Source: Acidovorax sp. NB1
Lineage (GTDB): Bacteria; Pseudomonadota; Gammaproteobacteria; Burkholderiales; Burkholderiaceae_C
Direction of reading: 5' to 3'
Assembly (NCBI RefSeq): GCF_005405905.1
Contig: NZ_BJHU01000026.1
Coordinates: 186,001-250,000 of the forward strand
DNA length: 64,000 bases
Shown piece by piece: positions 17,143-26,510 of the stretch; the stretch's first letter is position 1; each line of letters opens with the position of its first letter. The position numbers and the translations under genes are program-made. Below the pieces are notes generated by a model. It was not told the origin of the DNA, did no database searches, and was given only the letters and a program-made list of their open reading frames with translations.

Positions 17143-18348
17143 TCAGCCCTTGTTCTCGCGGATCGCGGCGGCCAGGGCGGCGATGCCGGTGGCGATCTGC
17201 TCCACGGTGGAGGTCACGAACGACAGGCGCAGCGTGCGCGGATCGGCGTTGTCTGCATAGAAGGCCGCACCGGGCACAAAGGCCACGTTGCGTTCCACGG
17301 CCTTGGGCAGCAGCTCGATGGCGCTCATGCCTTCGGGCAGGCGCACCCACAGGAACATGCCGCCGTCAGGGCGGTTCCAGTGCACGTCCAGGCCCGCCAT
17401 TTCTTGGGTCAACGCGGCCAGCATGGCCTCGCACTGCTGTTTGTACAGCGCGCGGATTGTGGGCACATGGCGGTCCAGGAAGCCGTCCTTCATCACCTCG
17501 GCCACCAGGCGCTGGTTGTAGCCGGGGGTGTGCAGGTCGGCGGCCTGCTTGGCCTGCAGCAGCTTGGGATACACGGCCTTGGGGGCCACGACGAAACCCA
17601 GACGCAGGCCGGGGGCCAGCACCTTGGAGAACGAGCCCATGTAGATGCAGCCTTCGGGGTTGCGGGCCGTGAGGGGGGCGGGCGGCGGGTTGTCGAACCA
17701 CAGGTCGCCGTAGGGGTTGTCTTCCACCAGCGGCAGGTTCAGCTCGGCGGCGGCCTTCACCAGCGCGGCACGGCGGGCTTCGCTCATGGTGCGGCCCGTG
17801 GGGTTCTGAAAGTTGGGCAGCACGTACAGGAAACGCGCCTTGTCAGCGCCTGTGCCGATCTTGGCTTTCAGGTCGTCGATGAGCACGCCTTCGTCGTCGC
17901 TGGCCACGGCCACCACGGCGGGTTCCATGGGCGTGAAGGCCTGCAGCGCGCCCAGGTAGGTGGGGGTTTCGACCAGCACGCGGCTGTTTTCGTCGATCAG
18001 CACCTTGGCGATCAGGTCCAGCGCCTGTTGCGAGCCGGTGGTGATCAGGACCTGGTCGGCATCCACGTCCCAGGGCAGGAAGTCGGCAATCGCCTGGCGC
18101 AGCGGGCCGTAGCCTTCGCTGGCGGCGTATTGCAGGGCGCCAGGGCCGTCGTTGGCCAGCACGGCGGCGGAGGCGGCGGCAAAGGCCGACACGGGGAAGG
18201 TCTTGGGCGAGGGCAGGCCCCCCGCCAGGCTGATGATGCCGGGCTTCTCGGTGACCTTGAGGATTTCGCGGATGACCGAGGGGTTCATGCGCTCGGCGCG
18301 GCGTGCCAGGGTCCAGGTGCTGGTCTGTGGAAGGTCGTTCAGTTTCAC
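17143..18348 (-). CDS. PLP-dependent aminotransferase, class I/II (2-aminoadipate transaminase-like)
   Basis: 401-residue fold-type I aminotransferase. The opening WTLARRAERMNPSVIREILK, ISLAGGLPSPKTFP and YAASEGYGPLRQAIADF match the LysN / 2-aminoadipate aminotransferase-like branch. The PLP lysine is K242 in MGSFSKVLAPGLRLG, with PNFQNPTGRTMS upstream of it. The start is the GTG at 18348, which has AGGAGA at 18355-18360; an earlier in-frame start lacks this. It is the first gene of the tightly packed aminotransferase-GST-PhzF-PhzF-VOC-LysE-dehydratase run, separated by 72 bases from the cupin gene. Confidence 0.9.
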   Translation of the reverse strand: MKLNDLPQTSTWTLARRAERMNPSVIREILKVTEKPGIISLAGGLPSPKTFPVSAFAAASAAVLANDGPGALQYAASEGYGPLRQAIADFLPWDVDADQVLITTGSQQALDLIAKVLIDENSRVLVETPTYLGALQAFTPMEPAVVAVASDDEGVLIDDLKAKIGTGADKARFLYVLPNFQNPTGRTMSEARRAALVKAAAELNLPLVEDNPYGDLWFDNPPPAPLTARNPEGCIYMGSFSKVLAPGLRLGFVVAPKAVYPKLLQAKQAADLHTPGYNQRLVAEVMKDGFLDRHVPTIRALYKQQCEAMLAALTQEMAGLDVHWNRPDGGMFLWVRLPEGMSAIELLPKAVERNVAFVPGAAFYADNADPRTLRLSFVTSTVEQIATGIAALAAAIRENKG

Positions 18349-18420
18349 TCTCGTTCTCCTAGGGGTGGTGCCCAAGTGGCCACCCGCGTTGCAAAATCAA
18401 TCACGCCAAAAAATCAAAGC

Positions 18421-18750
18421 TCAGTCCACCACAAACAGGGTGGCCCCCTGGGGTGCCGTGGACCGGTGCGGTTCTGCATTGTCCGCCACCTGGTAGCTCA
18501 TGCCCGCTGTCAGGGTGAACTGGCGGCCGTCCTGCAGTTCAGTGTGCAGTTCGCCGCTCAGGCACAGCAGCACATGGCCTTTGACGCACCAGTGGTCGGA
18601 CACATAGCCGGGTGTGTACTCGACCATGCGCACACGCACATCGCCAAATGTCTGGGTGCGCCAGAAGGCCTGGCCCGCCTGCGCGCTTTTTTCTTCGCGC
18701 GGCACGGTCGCCCAGTCGGTGGTGGCAAAGGGGATGTTGCTCATCTTCAT
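18421..18750 (-). CDS. DHCW-motif cupin-fold protein
   Basis: 109-residue small cupin. The signature SDHWCVKGHVLLCLSGEL, a variant of the DHCW motif, contains the metal-binding histidines and is followed by DGRQFTLTAGMSYQVADNAEPHRS. Its length matches the family. Function is not known; such proteins usually bind a metal. ATG at 18750, overlapping the upstream exporter stop by four bases, so it is translationally coupled to the DMT exporter. Confidence 0.85.
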   Translation of the reverse strand: MKMSNIPFATTDWATVPREEKSAQAGQAFWRTQTFGDVRVRMVEYTPGYVSDHWCVKGHVLLCLSGELHTELQDGRQFTLTAGMSYQVADNAEPHRSTAPQGATLFVVD

Positions 18751-19667
18751 GTGGCGGGTCTTTCTGCGGTGTGGACAGGCATGCGCTTGCCCACAAAAAC
18801 CGTGGCAATCACGGCAACGGCAAACACCAGGGTGACGGCATCCAGGTGTTCGCCCAGCAGCGGGACGGCAAACAGCAAGCTCAGGAAGGGCTGCACCAGC
18901 TGGATCTGGCTGACCCGCACGGCACCCAGCGCCAGGGCGCGGTACCACGCGAAGAAGCCGATCCACATCGAGAACAAGGCCACGTACAGAAAGCCTGCCC
19001 AGCTCATGGCGCCAATGCTGGAGGGCACGGTGGGGGCAAACCACCAGGCGACTGGCAGCGTGAGTGGCAGGCAACACACCAGCACCCAGCAGATCACCTG
19101 CTCGGCCCCCAGGCGGGGCGTGAGGCGGGCGCCGCCGATGTAGCCCAGCGCGCCCGTGGTCATGGCAATCAGCAGGTAGATGTTGGCCGCGCCCAGGTAC
19201 AGCCCTCCCGCACGCCACACCATGAAGCCCAGCACCAGGCCGCTGCCCAGCACCGCGCAGGCCCAGAAGCCTGCCGAGGGCCGCTGTCGGTACCACAGCG
19301 CACCGAGCAAAGCGGTGGACAGTGGCAGCAGGGCCGTGACCACGGCGCCGTGGGTGCTGGGCACGTGGCGCAGCGCCAGCGCCAGAAACAGCGGGAAACC
19401 CACGATCACGCCAAACGCGGTAATGCCCAGCAGCGGCCACTCGGCCCGCACAGGCCGGTTCAGGCGCCCCTGCGCGTGTTGCCACAGCAGGTAACCGATG
19501 GACAGCAGCCCTGCCACGGCGGCACGGCCAAAAGTGACAAACCAGGGGGACAGCTGCGGTGCGTCGGTGGAGCCCACCGCCAGTCGCGTCATGGGCAGGG
19601 TGGCGGCAAACAGCGTGACGCCAACCAGGCCCCAGAGCAGCGCTTCTTTTTCCTGTGAGCGGTTCAT
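18747..19667 (-). CDS. EamA/DMT-family exporter
   Basis: 306-residue inner-membrane protein with ten predicted helices in two EamA repeats. It begins MNRSQEKEALLWGLVGVTLFAATLPMTRLAVG, and the second half has LYVALFSMWIGFFAWYRALALGAVRVSQIQLVQPFLSLLFA, typical of RhtA/YdcZ-like drug-metabolite transporters. The ATG at 19667 overlaps the stop of the LysE gene (ATGA); the longer in-frame extension upstream only shadows LysE. Likely an amino-acid or metabolite exporter under the control of the divergent MocR regulator (inference). Confidence 0.88.
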   Translation of the reverse strand: MNRSQEKEALLWGLVGVTLFAATLPMTRLAVGSTDAPQLSPWFVTFGRAAVAGLLSIGYLLWQHAQGRLNRPVRAEWPLLGITAFGVIVGFPLFLALALRHVPSTHGAVVTALLPLSTALLGALWYRQRPSAGFWACAVLGSGLVLGFMVWRAGGLYLGAANIYLLIAMTTGALGYIGGARLTPRLGAEQVICWVLVCCLPLTLPVAWWFAPTVPSSIGAMSWAGFLYVALFSMWIGFFAWYRALALGAVRVSQIQLVQPFLSLLFAVPLLGEHLDAVTLVFAVAVIATVFVGKRMPVHTAERPAT

Positions 19668-20278
19668 AGCGTGAGCATCCAGTAGGCAGTGAGCACCAGC
19701 ACCAGGGCCAGCGCACGGTTGAACCACAGCAGGCGTGCGCCCTGGGCCAGCCACTGGCGCAGCAGCGAACCCACCAGGGCATAGACAAAGTTGCTCGTGA
19801 ACGCAAACACCATCATCACGCCGCAGATGATGGCCAGGCGCTCGCCGGGGTTGGTGGCGGGCTGACCGGCCGCGTTGACCACCCAGCCCGCGCTGAGCGT
19901 GAGCGCCAGCATCCAGGCCTTGATGTTCACGAACTGCAGGCCCACGCCCTGCCAGAAGGTCACGTTCAGGCGGTGGCTGTCCACTTCGGTCAGCTGCCCG
20001 GCGCGGCTGAGCTTGAAAGCCAGCCAGAGCATGTAGGCCACGCCCAGCAAGGTCACGGCCCAGCGCAGGGCGGGCACGCCGGTGATGAGGGCGCCCAGGC
20101 CCAGGCCGCTGCCCAGCATGAGCAGCGTCCAGCCCGCTGGCACGGCCAGGCAAAAGCGCAGCGCGCGCTTGAGGCCCAGGTTCGCCGCCAGCGCGGTGGA
20201 CAAGGTGGTGTTGGGCCCCGGCGAAAAGCTCATGGCGGTGCAAAACAGCAGCAGGGCAGTGAGTTCGGCGGCGCTCAT
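19664..20278 (-). CDS. LysE/RhtB family amino-acid exporter
   Basis: 204-residue exporter with the family motif MSFSPGPNTTLSTALAANLG close to the N-terminus and a hydrophobic profile of about six helices. It is the first gene of the leftward LysE-DMT-cupin run and starts 138 bases from the divergent MocR regulator, the usual arrangement for a regulator and its exporter target. No clear Shine-Dalgarno precedes the ATG. It is paralogous to the LysE gene at 13238-13879. Confidence 0.9.
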   Translation of the reverse strand: MSAAELTALLLFCTAMSFSPGPNTTLSTALAANLGLKRALRFCLAVPAGWTLLMLGSGLGLGALITGVPALRWAVTLLGVAYMLWLAFKLSRAGQLTEVDSHRLNVTFWQGVGLQFVNIKAWMLALTLSAGWVVNAAGQPATNPGERLAIICGVMMVFAFTSNFVYALVGSLLRQWLAQGARLLWFNRALALVLVLTAYWMLTL

Positions 20279-20342
20279 GGGGAATGGCAGGGGGTTCTTG
20301 TCGGTTGTGTGGGTTCAATGTAATCTTGCAAACCAATACATC

Positions 20343-20383
20343 ACCAGTACAGTCATTCAGCGCAGTGCTGAATCTGTACTGGT
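20343..20383. promoter_or_regulatory. Inverted-repeat operator in the MocR-LysE divergent region
   Basis: Ten-base arms ACCAGTACAG (20343-20352) and CTGTACTGGT (20374-20383) flank a second inverted repeat, ATTCAGC/GCTGAAT. A third partial copy, ACAGTACA, lies at 20391. It is placed midway between the divergent starts and is a probable binding site of the MocR protein encoded next door. Confidence 0.65.
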
Positions 20384-20415
20384 TGCGAAGACAGTACACC
20401 GCCCGGGGCCTTGCC

Positions 20416-21897
20416 ATGTTGATGAAATCTTCCACCCAGTCGCTCACCGAGCAGTTGTCGGCCCGGATCTCCGAGCGCATCCGCAACCGCCTGCTGGCAC
20501 CGGGCGCGCGCCTGCCGTCGGTGCGTCAGTGTGCGCAGCAAAACGGGGTGAGCCCCTCCACCGTGGTGGCTGCGTATGACCAGCTGTTGGCGCAGGGCCT
20601 GGTGGAGGCGCGCAAGAACCGGGGCTTTTTTGTGCGCGAGAGCGGCCGTGCCGCCCACGCGGCCGACGAAGAGGACGTGCCGCCCGTGGACCCGGGGCTG
20701 GAGAGCGCTGCCGCGAACTGGAGCACGGCCCACTGGTTTGCCGCACGGGCCGCAGGGCGTCGAGGGGTGTCACCCGTCAATGCCACGGCGCTGATACGCG
20801 GCATGTTCCACAAGGTCAGTGACAAACCCCAGCCCGGCATGGGCGTGTTTCCGCCGGACTGGCTGGAGTCCACCTTCATGCCCGCCGCCGTGCGCAAGGT
20901 GACCAGTTCGCGCAGCCTGCAGGACTTTTCACTGCAGTACGGCGAACCCCTGGGCGATGCGGGCCTGCGCCGCCTGCTGGCCAAGAAGCTGGCCACGCTC
21001 AATGTGCACACCGCGCCCGAGCACATCATCACCACCGTGGGCGCCACGCATGCGCTCGACATCGTGAGCCGCACGCTGCTGCGCCCCGGTGACCCGGTGA
21101 TGGTGGAGGAGCCCGGCTGGGCCGTGGAGTTTGCGCGCCTGGCTGCCCTGGGCATGCACATCCTGCCTGTGCCGCGCCGCGCAGATGGCCCTGATCTGGA
21201 GGTGATGGCCCGGTACTGCGAGGTGCACAAGCCCAAGTTGTATGTGAGCGTGAGCGTGTTCCACAACCCCACGGGCTACTGCCTCACGCCGGGCAGCGCG
21301 CACCGCATCCTGCAGTTGGCCAACCAGCACAACTTCCATGTGGTGGAGGACGACACCTATAGCCACATCGCGCCCGAGCACGCCACACGCCTCACCGCGC
21401 TCGATGGCCTCTCGCGCACCATCTACGTGAGCGGCTTTGCCAAGATCCTCGCGCCCAATTGGCGCATCGGTTACCTGGCTGCACCGCCCACGCTGGTGGA
21501 GCAATTGCTCGACACCAAGCTGCTGGCCACGCTCACCACCCCCGCGCTGCTGGAAAAGGCCCTGGCCCTGTGCATCGAGCAGGGCCAGCTGCGCCGCCAT
21601 GCTGAGCGCATCCGCACCCGGCTCGATGCGGCGCGTGCGCGCAGCGTCAAGCTGGCGCTCAGCGCGGGCTGCACATTTGCGGCCGAACCCGTGGGCCTGT
21701 TTGGCTGGGTGGAAACGGGGGTGGACACCGATGCGCTGTCACAGCGCATGCTGGACGAAGGCTACCTGCTCGCGCCTGGTGCGTTGTTTCATGCTGAGCG
21801 CAAACCCAGCACGCTGATGCGCATCAACTTTGCAACCACGCAGGATGCGACGTTCTGGCGCATCTTCGAGCGCGTGCGGGCTGAGCAGGGGCGGTGA
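20416..21897 (+). CDS. MocR/PdxR-type GntR regulator with aminotransferase domain
   Basis: 493-residue chimera. Residues about 5-75 are a GntR winged helix (LTEQLSARISERIRN, LPSVRQCAQQNGVSPSTVVAAYDQL). The rest is a fold-type I aminotransferase-like domain with the PLP lysine K343 (VSGFAKILAPNWRIGY) and FHNPTGYCL, so it can probably bind PLP and sense an amino acid or amine. ATG at 20416 starts the wing-helix correctly; the longer frame includes the operator region. It is divergent from the LysE/DMT/cupin genes, its likely targets, with the inverted repeat at 20343-20383 as likely operator. Confidence 0.9.
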   Translation: MLMKSSTQSLTEQLSARISERIRNRLLAPGARLPSVRQCAQQNGVSPSTVVAAYDQLLAQGLVEARKNRGFFVRESGRAAHAADEEDVPPVDPGLESAAANWSTAHWFAARAAGRRGVSPVNATALIRGMFHKVSDKPQPGMGVFPPDWLESTFMPAAVRKVTSSRSLQDFSLQYGEPLGDAGLRRLLAKKLATLNVHTAPEHIITTVGATHALDIVSRTLLRPGDPVMVEEPGWAVEFARLAALGMHILPVPRRADGPDLEVMARYCEVHKPKLYVSVSVFHNPTGYCLTPGSAHRILQLANQHNFHVVEDDTYSHIAPEHATRLTALDGLSRTIYVSGFAKILAPNWRIGYLAAPPTLVEQLLDTKLLATLTTPALLEKALALCIEQGQLRRHAERIRTRLDAARARSVKLALSAGCTFAAEPVGLFGWVETGVDTDALSQRMLDEGYLLAPGALFHAERKPSTLMRINFATTQDATFWRIFERVRAEQGR

Positions 21898-21919
21898 GCA
21901 GGCGCGGCGAGTGGGGCGC

Positions 21920-23164
21920 TCAGCGCCCGGCGGCAGGACGTTCGACTTCCAGGTCGGCCAACACGCGCAGCAGCGCGCGGTTGACCTCTTCCAGGTCCAT
22001 CTCATAGGTCTCGCAGAGCTGGCGGATCGCGCTGGCGTCGTCGGTCTCCAGCGCGCAGGCCATCTGCAGGCCGCTGGTGTAGGGGCCGGTGCGCAGCACG
22101 GTGGCGTCGTAAATGCGCTCGGACAGCGGCAGGCGGCGCAGGATGGTGCCCAGGGGCTCACCGAGCAGCTCGTCCAGCTGCGAGAACAGGCCACACAGGT
22201 AGATCTCGCGGCGCAGGTCGTTTTCGATGCCAGCGTCCAGCAAGTGGGCGGTGAGCTGGGCGCGGATCAGCATGGCTGCGCGCACGGGCAGCATGTTGGG
22301 GTCGGTGCTGGCGTGGGGCAACTGGTCGGACAGCCAGCGCTTGATGGAGCTGTAGCCCATCATCACCAGGCCCCGGCGCAGCGAGTCGATGCCGGTGCGC
22401 AGGCCTAGGGCCGCCGAGTTGGTGTAGACCATGAAGCGGTACGCGAGCAGCGGGTCTTCGCCCATGATGTCTTCAAAGGTCTCCAGCGACTGCTCCGCAT
22501 CGATGGCCTTCATGAGCTTGAAAATCACCGCGTGTGACGGCTGCTGCGGGTGGTGGCGCATGCTGTAGAGCACGTCTTCCGACGGCCAGCCCGCCAGGGC
22601 CATGGCATTGCCCTGGTCCAGGCAATGCTCCATGAGCGCGCGGCTGGCCACGTTTTCATACATCTGTCCGGCCAATACCGGGCTGGCGGCGGCCCGGGCG
22701 GGGGCTGCTGGGGCCCCGGGGCGCGCGGGGGCCGTCTGCAGGGCCGCCACGGCGTCCTCGGGGCGCAGGGTCAGTAGGCTGTTGTCAAAGCAGCGCGCAA
22801 TCTCGGGCTCGGGGAGCTTGTTGGCGTCGCCGCGCCACACCAGGCGCAGGCCCCGCTGGTGCGCGGCCTTGACGCGGGAATAGATGGCCGAGTCCGAGAG
22901 CCAGTCGCCCCGCACCTCGATCCAGGGTGCGCCGCGCGGCGCGTTTTCGAGCAGGTCGCACAGCAGCTGGCGCGTCTGGGCGGAGATCAGCAGGGGCGGG
23001 GAGCTGGCAGACCACAGCTCCTGCAGCGTGCGCAGCAGGTGGCCGGCATCGACCACCGCTGTGGCCTCGTTGTGTGCATACAGCTGGATGCCCGCGAGCT
23101 TGCGGGCCCGGTTCCACAGAGGGCGGTAGCCCAGAATCAGGCTGCCAAGGACAGATTGGACCAT
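21920..23164 (-). CDS. HDOD-domain signalling protein (degenerate EAL + HDOD)
   Basis: 414-residue protein. The N-terminal part (about 1-130) resembles a degenerate EAL-like domain (SLILGYRPLWNRARKLAGIQLYAHN) lacking the catalytic EAL motif. A Pro/Ala linker at about 143-165 follows. The C-terminal half is an HDOD domain (VIFKLMKAIDAEQ, EDPLLAYRFMVYTNSAALG, GYSSIKRWLS). YuxH/CdgJ-like proteins with this layout influence motility and signalling in other bacteria. It lies 72 bases beyond flgL in the same orientation, so a flagellar or surface-sensing role is plausible but unproven. Confidence 0.82.
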   Translation of the reverse strand: MVQSVLGSLILGYRPLWNRARKLAGIQLYAHNEATAVVDAGHLLRTLQELWSASSPPLLISAQTRQLLCDLLENAPRGAPWIEVRGDWLSDSAIYSRVKAAHQRGLRLVWRGDANKLPEPEIARCFDNSLLTLRPEDAVAALQTAPARPGAPAAPARAAASPVLAGQMYENVASRALMEHCLDQGNAMALAGWPSEDVLYSMRHHPQQPSHAVIFKLMKAIDAEQSLETFEDIMGEDPLLAYRFMVYTNSAALGLRTGIDSLRRGLVMMGYSSIKRWLSDQLPHASTDPNMLPVRAAMLIRAQLTAHLLDAGIENDLRREIYLCGLFSQLDELLGEPLGTILRRLPLSERIYDATVLRTGPYTSGLQMACALETDDASAIRQLCETYEMDLEEVNRALLRVLADLEVERPAAGR

Positions 23165-23236
23165 GTGCTCTCAGGCGGTTGTCTCGTCGTTGGGGCCTGT
23201 CCCCTGCCCGGATTGTGCGGCGTGGGAAGACCCGCT

Positions 23237-24490
23237 TTAACTGATGAAATTGAACAGCGACAACTTCTGAACCTGGGCATAGGACTTGAGCGCTGCCTCG
23301 TAGCCCACCTGCTGGTTCTGGAAGTCCGAAATGCCCTTGATCATATCGAGATCCTCGGCGCGCGAGCGGTCGCCTTCGAGCTGGATGGAGCGCTTTTCCT
23401 GGTCGCCCGTGATGCGGTCGGCGCGGTTGAGCAGCTCACCGGCATAGCTGCGCATGTTGTGCACGCGCTCCAGCCCGATGTCGATGTTGGCCAGCGCCTG
23501 CCCCACGGCCTGGATGGCTGCGTTGTTGTTGGAGGAGTTGCGGATGCCGTTGATCGCGCTGTCCAGCGTGCTGAACATGCTGGCGCTGGGCTGCAGGGTG
23601 ATGGTGTCGCCGTTGGCTGGGTTGCCTTTGATGTCAAAGCTCAGGCCAGGAATGCCAGGTACCGTGATCGTCACAGGCTTGTCGCTGGGGTAGTCAGGCA
23701 CCACCACTGGAGCGGACACTGCGCCCGTGGTGGTGTTGGTGATCGTGTAGGTGGCCGTGCTGGTGCCAGTGGTGGCACCCGGGCCCACGGCGCTGAAGGT
23801 GATGGTGTAGCTGTCGCCAGTGATCAGGCTCTTGTCCCCTGGCGTGATGGCCGTGGTGGTGAGCTGGCGGCCCACCGGAATGGCGCTTACACCGGCGGTG
23901 TAGACGCCGTCGCGGTTGGGGTCGAACATGAAGGCCGAATCGCCGTCCAGCGCCCCGGGGAGGGTCACTCCCGTACTGGCCGTCTGACCGGGCAGGCCCT
24001 CGAAAGTGTAGTCCGGCGAGCCGTTCTGCGGGCCCAGGAAGGGTGCCAGAGCGCTGCCCAGCGCGCTCAGAAGCGGGATGCCATTGGTATCCTTGCGATT
24101 GGCAACCGCTAGCAGTTGCTCGCGCAGGCCCTGGAGCTGGTTGGCTACCGTGACGCGGTCGTTGGGTGTCATCGCAGCATCACCTGCGCTCACCACCAGT
24201 TGGCGGAACTGCTGGATCAGGTCCACAGCATCACCCAGCGAGGACTCTCCCTGAGAAATGGCATTGCGCTGGGTCTCCAGCGCGCGCTGCTCGGTCTGGA
24301 TGCGTGCCAGGCGGTTGAGCGCACGCTCGGCCTGGGCGGCCGACACGGGGTCGTCACTGGCCCGCACCACGCGCTTGCCCGAGGTGAGGTTTTCCTGCAG
24401 GTTGGACAGGTTGGTCTGACGCGTGCCCAGGTTGCGCAGGGCGTTGTCGTACATGTTGGCAGTGCCAAGGCGGTAGATGCTGTTGCTCAT
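23237..24490 (-). CDS. flgL: Flagellar hook-filament junction protein FlgL (HAP3)
   Basis: 417 residues. The N-terminus, which carries YDNALRNLGTRQTNLSNLQE, and the C-terminus RVHNMRSYAGELLNRADRI..SYAQVQKLSLFNFIS form the conserved coiled-coil ends shared with flagellin. The middle (about 150-320) is a Thr/Gly-rich variable domain. It joins FlgK to the filament. Last gene of the leftward flg operon, 27 bases after flgK. I see no clear intrinsic terminator behind it. Confidence 0.94.
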   Translation of the reverse strand: MSNSIYRLGTANMYDNALRNLGTRQTNLSNLQENLTSGKRVVRASDDPVSAAQAERALNRLARIQTEQRALETQRNAISQGESSLGDAVDLIQQFRQLVVSAGDAAMTPNDRVTVANQLQGLREQLLAVANRKDTNGIPLLSALGSALAPFLGPQNGSPDYTFEGLPGQTASTGVTLPGALDGDSAFMFDPNRDGVYTAGVSAIPVGRQLTTTAITPGDKSLITGDSYTITFSAVGPGATTGTSTATYTITNTTTGAVSAPVVVPDYPSDKPVTITVPGIPGLSFDIKGNPANGDTITLQPSASMFSTLDSAINGIRNSSNNNAAIQAVGQALANIDIGLERVHNMRSYAGELLNRADRITGDQEKRSIQLEGDRSRAEDLDMIKGISDFQNQQVGYEAALKSYAQVQKLSLFNFIS

Positions 24491-24517
24491 GTCGAACTCC
24501 TAGCTCCTGGATGGCGA

Positions 24518-26494
24518 TCAGCGGCCCATGCCCTGCAGCAGCGAGTCAAAGATATTCTGCGCAATCTGGATCATCTTGGACGATGCCTGGTAGGCCTGCT
24601 GGTACTGGATCAGCCGGGCGGCCTCTTCGTCGAGGTTCACGCCCGACACCGCTGTGCGGTCGCGCTCCAGGTTGGTGGCGATGGTGGTGGACATTTCGGC
24701 CGCAAACAACGAACTCTGCGTGCGCGTGCCCACCTGGGCGATGGCGCTGGCGTAGCCGTCAGAGAGCGTGGACTCGTCAAACATCTTCACATCACGCAGC
24801 CCCATCAGGGCGCTGGCGTTACCCGCGTTGCGGGTGAAGGCATCGCCGTACTGGGGGTCCAGCGCATTGCCGATGACTACCGTATCGCCAGTCTTGGGGC
24901 TGCCCTGCAGCTTGATCTCCCACCCGTTGATGGAGATGGGCGCACCCGATGTGTAGGGCTGTGCAGCGGCCAGCACGGTCGGTGGGGCGGTGCCCCGGTC
25001 GAGCACGTCGTAGGTCGTGGGTGGGCCGGCGGTGAACTGCAGCTGCACGCCGCCCAGGATGGGTGGGAGGGCGGCGGGGTTGGCATTGGCGGGCAGCACC
25101 AGCCCCGGCGGATTGGGCAGGCCCGTGGCCTTGAGTCCCCCCAATTGCATGGTGCCCCCGTTGGCGGTGCCCATGGCGGCATTGATGGGGTTGGCAACGG
25201 CCAGATCGCGTGGCGAGTACACCAGCGCCTGGATGTTGTTGGCCGCCGTGCTGAACGGCTTGAACAACATGCGCTCGCCCGGGTTGCCGGGCGTGGTCAG
25301 GTTGAAGTTGAGCCCGTCGATCTGCAACGTGGCCAGGTTGGCGGCGCTGGTGAACGGGGTGGCTTTGCCATCGGACAGGCGCACGACCTGGCCTGCCGTA
25401 CCGGTGGTGAAGCGGATCTCGTAGTCAGAGGCCGCAAACTGGGTGGGGCCCGTGAACGAGACGGTGCCCACGCCCGCGCCATTGGTGTAGCCCGGCATGC
25501 TGGCGGGTAGTGAAAACAGGTCTGTGCCCGGCACGCCGTCGAGCGTCAGGCCCAGGTTCTGCTGGTCGTTCATGGTCATGCCGATGGCCATGGCCATGCG
25601 GCCGAGCAGGTTGCGCCCTTCCGTCAGGTCGTTGTTGTTGAAGCGCAGCAGGCCCGAGACCGAGCCGCCACCCAGTACGTTTTCGTCCATCTCCACCGGG
25701 GGCGCCCCGGTGCGGTTGAAGAACAGCTTGATCTGCCCGCTGGCGGGGAACTGGGTGGCATCGTCGATGGACAGGCTGGAGGCCGTGGTGCCCAGCACCA
25801 GCGGCTGGCTACCCGCTACAAACAGGCCTACCGTGCCATCGTCGGCCGGGATCTGCGTGGTCTGCACATACTGGTTGATGTCGCGGATGATCTGGTCGCG
25901 CTGGTCCAGCAGGTCGTTGGGGCTCTGGCCGTTGCCGTTGGCGCGTGCAATTTGCTCGTTGATTCCGGCCATCTGCTTGGCCAGTGCGTTGATGGCCGTG
26001 ACGCTGCTCTGCAATTGTTCGGTGACGGTGTACTGAAGTTCGTTCAGGCGGTCAGAAGCAGTGCGCATGCGCGCGGCGGTTTCGTCAATGCGCGTGAGCA
26101 CGACTGTGCGCGCCGTGATGTCTGTCGGGGCGCTCACGACGTCCGTGAACGCATTCATCATGTCGTTGATGGCGGCGCCCAGCCCGGCCGTGCCGCCGCT
26201 GAACACCTCCTGCAGCTGGCGCAGGCGCTCGGCCCGCACGATGTCTGCGGCCTGTGTGGAGCCCGCCGCCGCCGACTGGCGCGTGAGCAGCTCGCTCTGG
26301 TTGCGCAGGATGGTTTGCACATCCACACCCTGGCCGATGTAGCCGCCGCCGGTGAACTGGCCCTGCACGGTTTGCAGCACCACGGTCTGGCGCGAATAGC
26401 CGGGCGTGTTGACATTGGCGATGTTGTGGCCCGCCGTCTGCAGGGCCACCTGGTTGGCGAGCAGGGCGCGGGCGCCGACGTTGAGAAGACTCAT
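24518..26494 (-). CDS. flgK: Flagellar hook-associated protein FlgK (HAP1)
   Basis: 658 residues. Begins MSLLNVGARALLANQVALQTAGHNIANVNTPGYSRQTV, the rod/hook family motif, and ends with SGVNLDEEAARLIQYQQAYQASSKMIQIAQNIFDSLL, the conserved C-terminal helix. The long central part is variable. It caps the hook and connects to FlgL. It lies 16 bases downstream of flgJ. Confidence 0.95.
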   Translation of the reverse strand: MSLLNVGARALLANQVALQTAGHNIANVNTPGYSRQTVVLQTVQGQFTGGGYIGQGVDVQTILRNQSELLTRQSAAAGSTQAADIVRAERLRQLQEVFSGGTAGLGAAINDMMNAFTDVVSAPTDITARTVVLTRIDETAARMRTASDRLNELQYTVTEQLQSSVTAINALAKQMAGINEQIARANGNGQSPNDLLDQRDQIIRDINQYVQTTQIPADDGTVGLFVAGSQPLVLGTTASSLSIDDATQFPASGQIKLFFNRTGAPPVEMDENVLGGGSVSGLLRFNNNDLTEGRNLLGRMAMAIGMTMNDQQNLGLTLDGVPGTDLFSLPASMPGYTNGAGVGTVSFTGPTQFAASDYEIRFTTGTAGQVVRLSDGKATPFTSAANLATLQIDGLNFNLTTPGNPGERMLFKPFSTAANNIQALVYSPRDLAVANPINAAMGTANGGTMQLGGLKATGLPNPPGLVLPANANPAALPPILGGVQLQFTAGPPTTYDVLDRGTAPPTVLAAAQPYTSGAPISINGWEIKLQGSPKTGDTVVIGNALDPQYGDAFTRNAGNASALMGLRDVKMFDESTLSDGYASAIAQVGTRTQSSLFAAEMSTTIATNLERDRTAVSGVNLDEEAARLIQYQQAYQASSKMIQIAQNIFDSLLQGMGR

Positions 26495-26510
26495 GGCTTA
26501 CCTCGCGTTC

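Noticed and set aside
15697..19143. Very long rightward open frame (over 1100 codons) opposite the aminotransferase-PhzF operon
   Set aside because: It is the antisense shadow of high-GC genes with good family motifs on the other strand. Its translation is low-complexity (His/Gln/Ala/Gly-rich) without domains.
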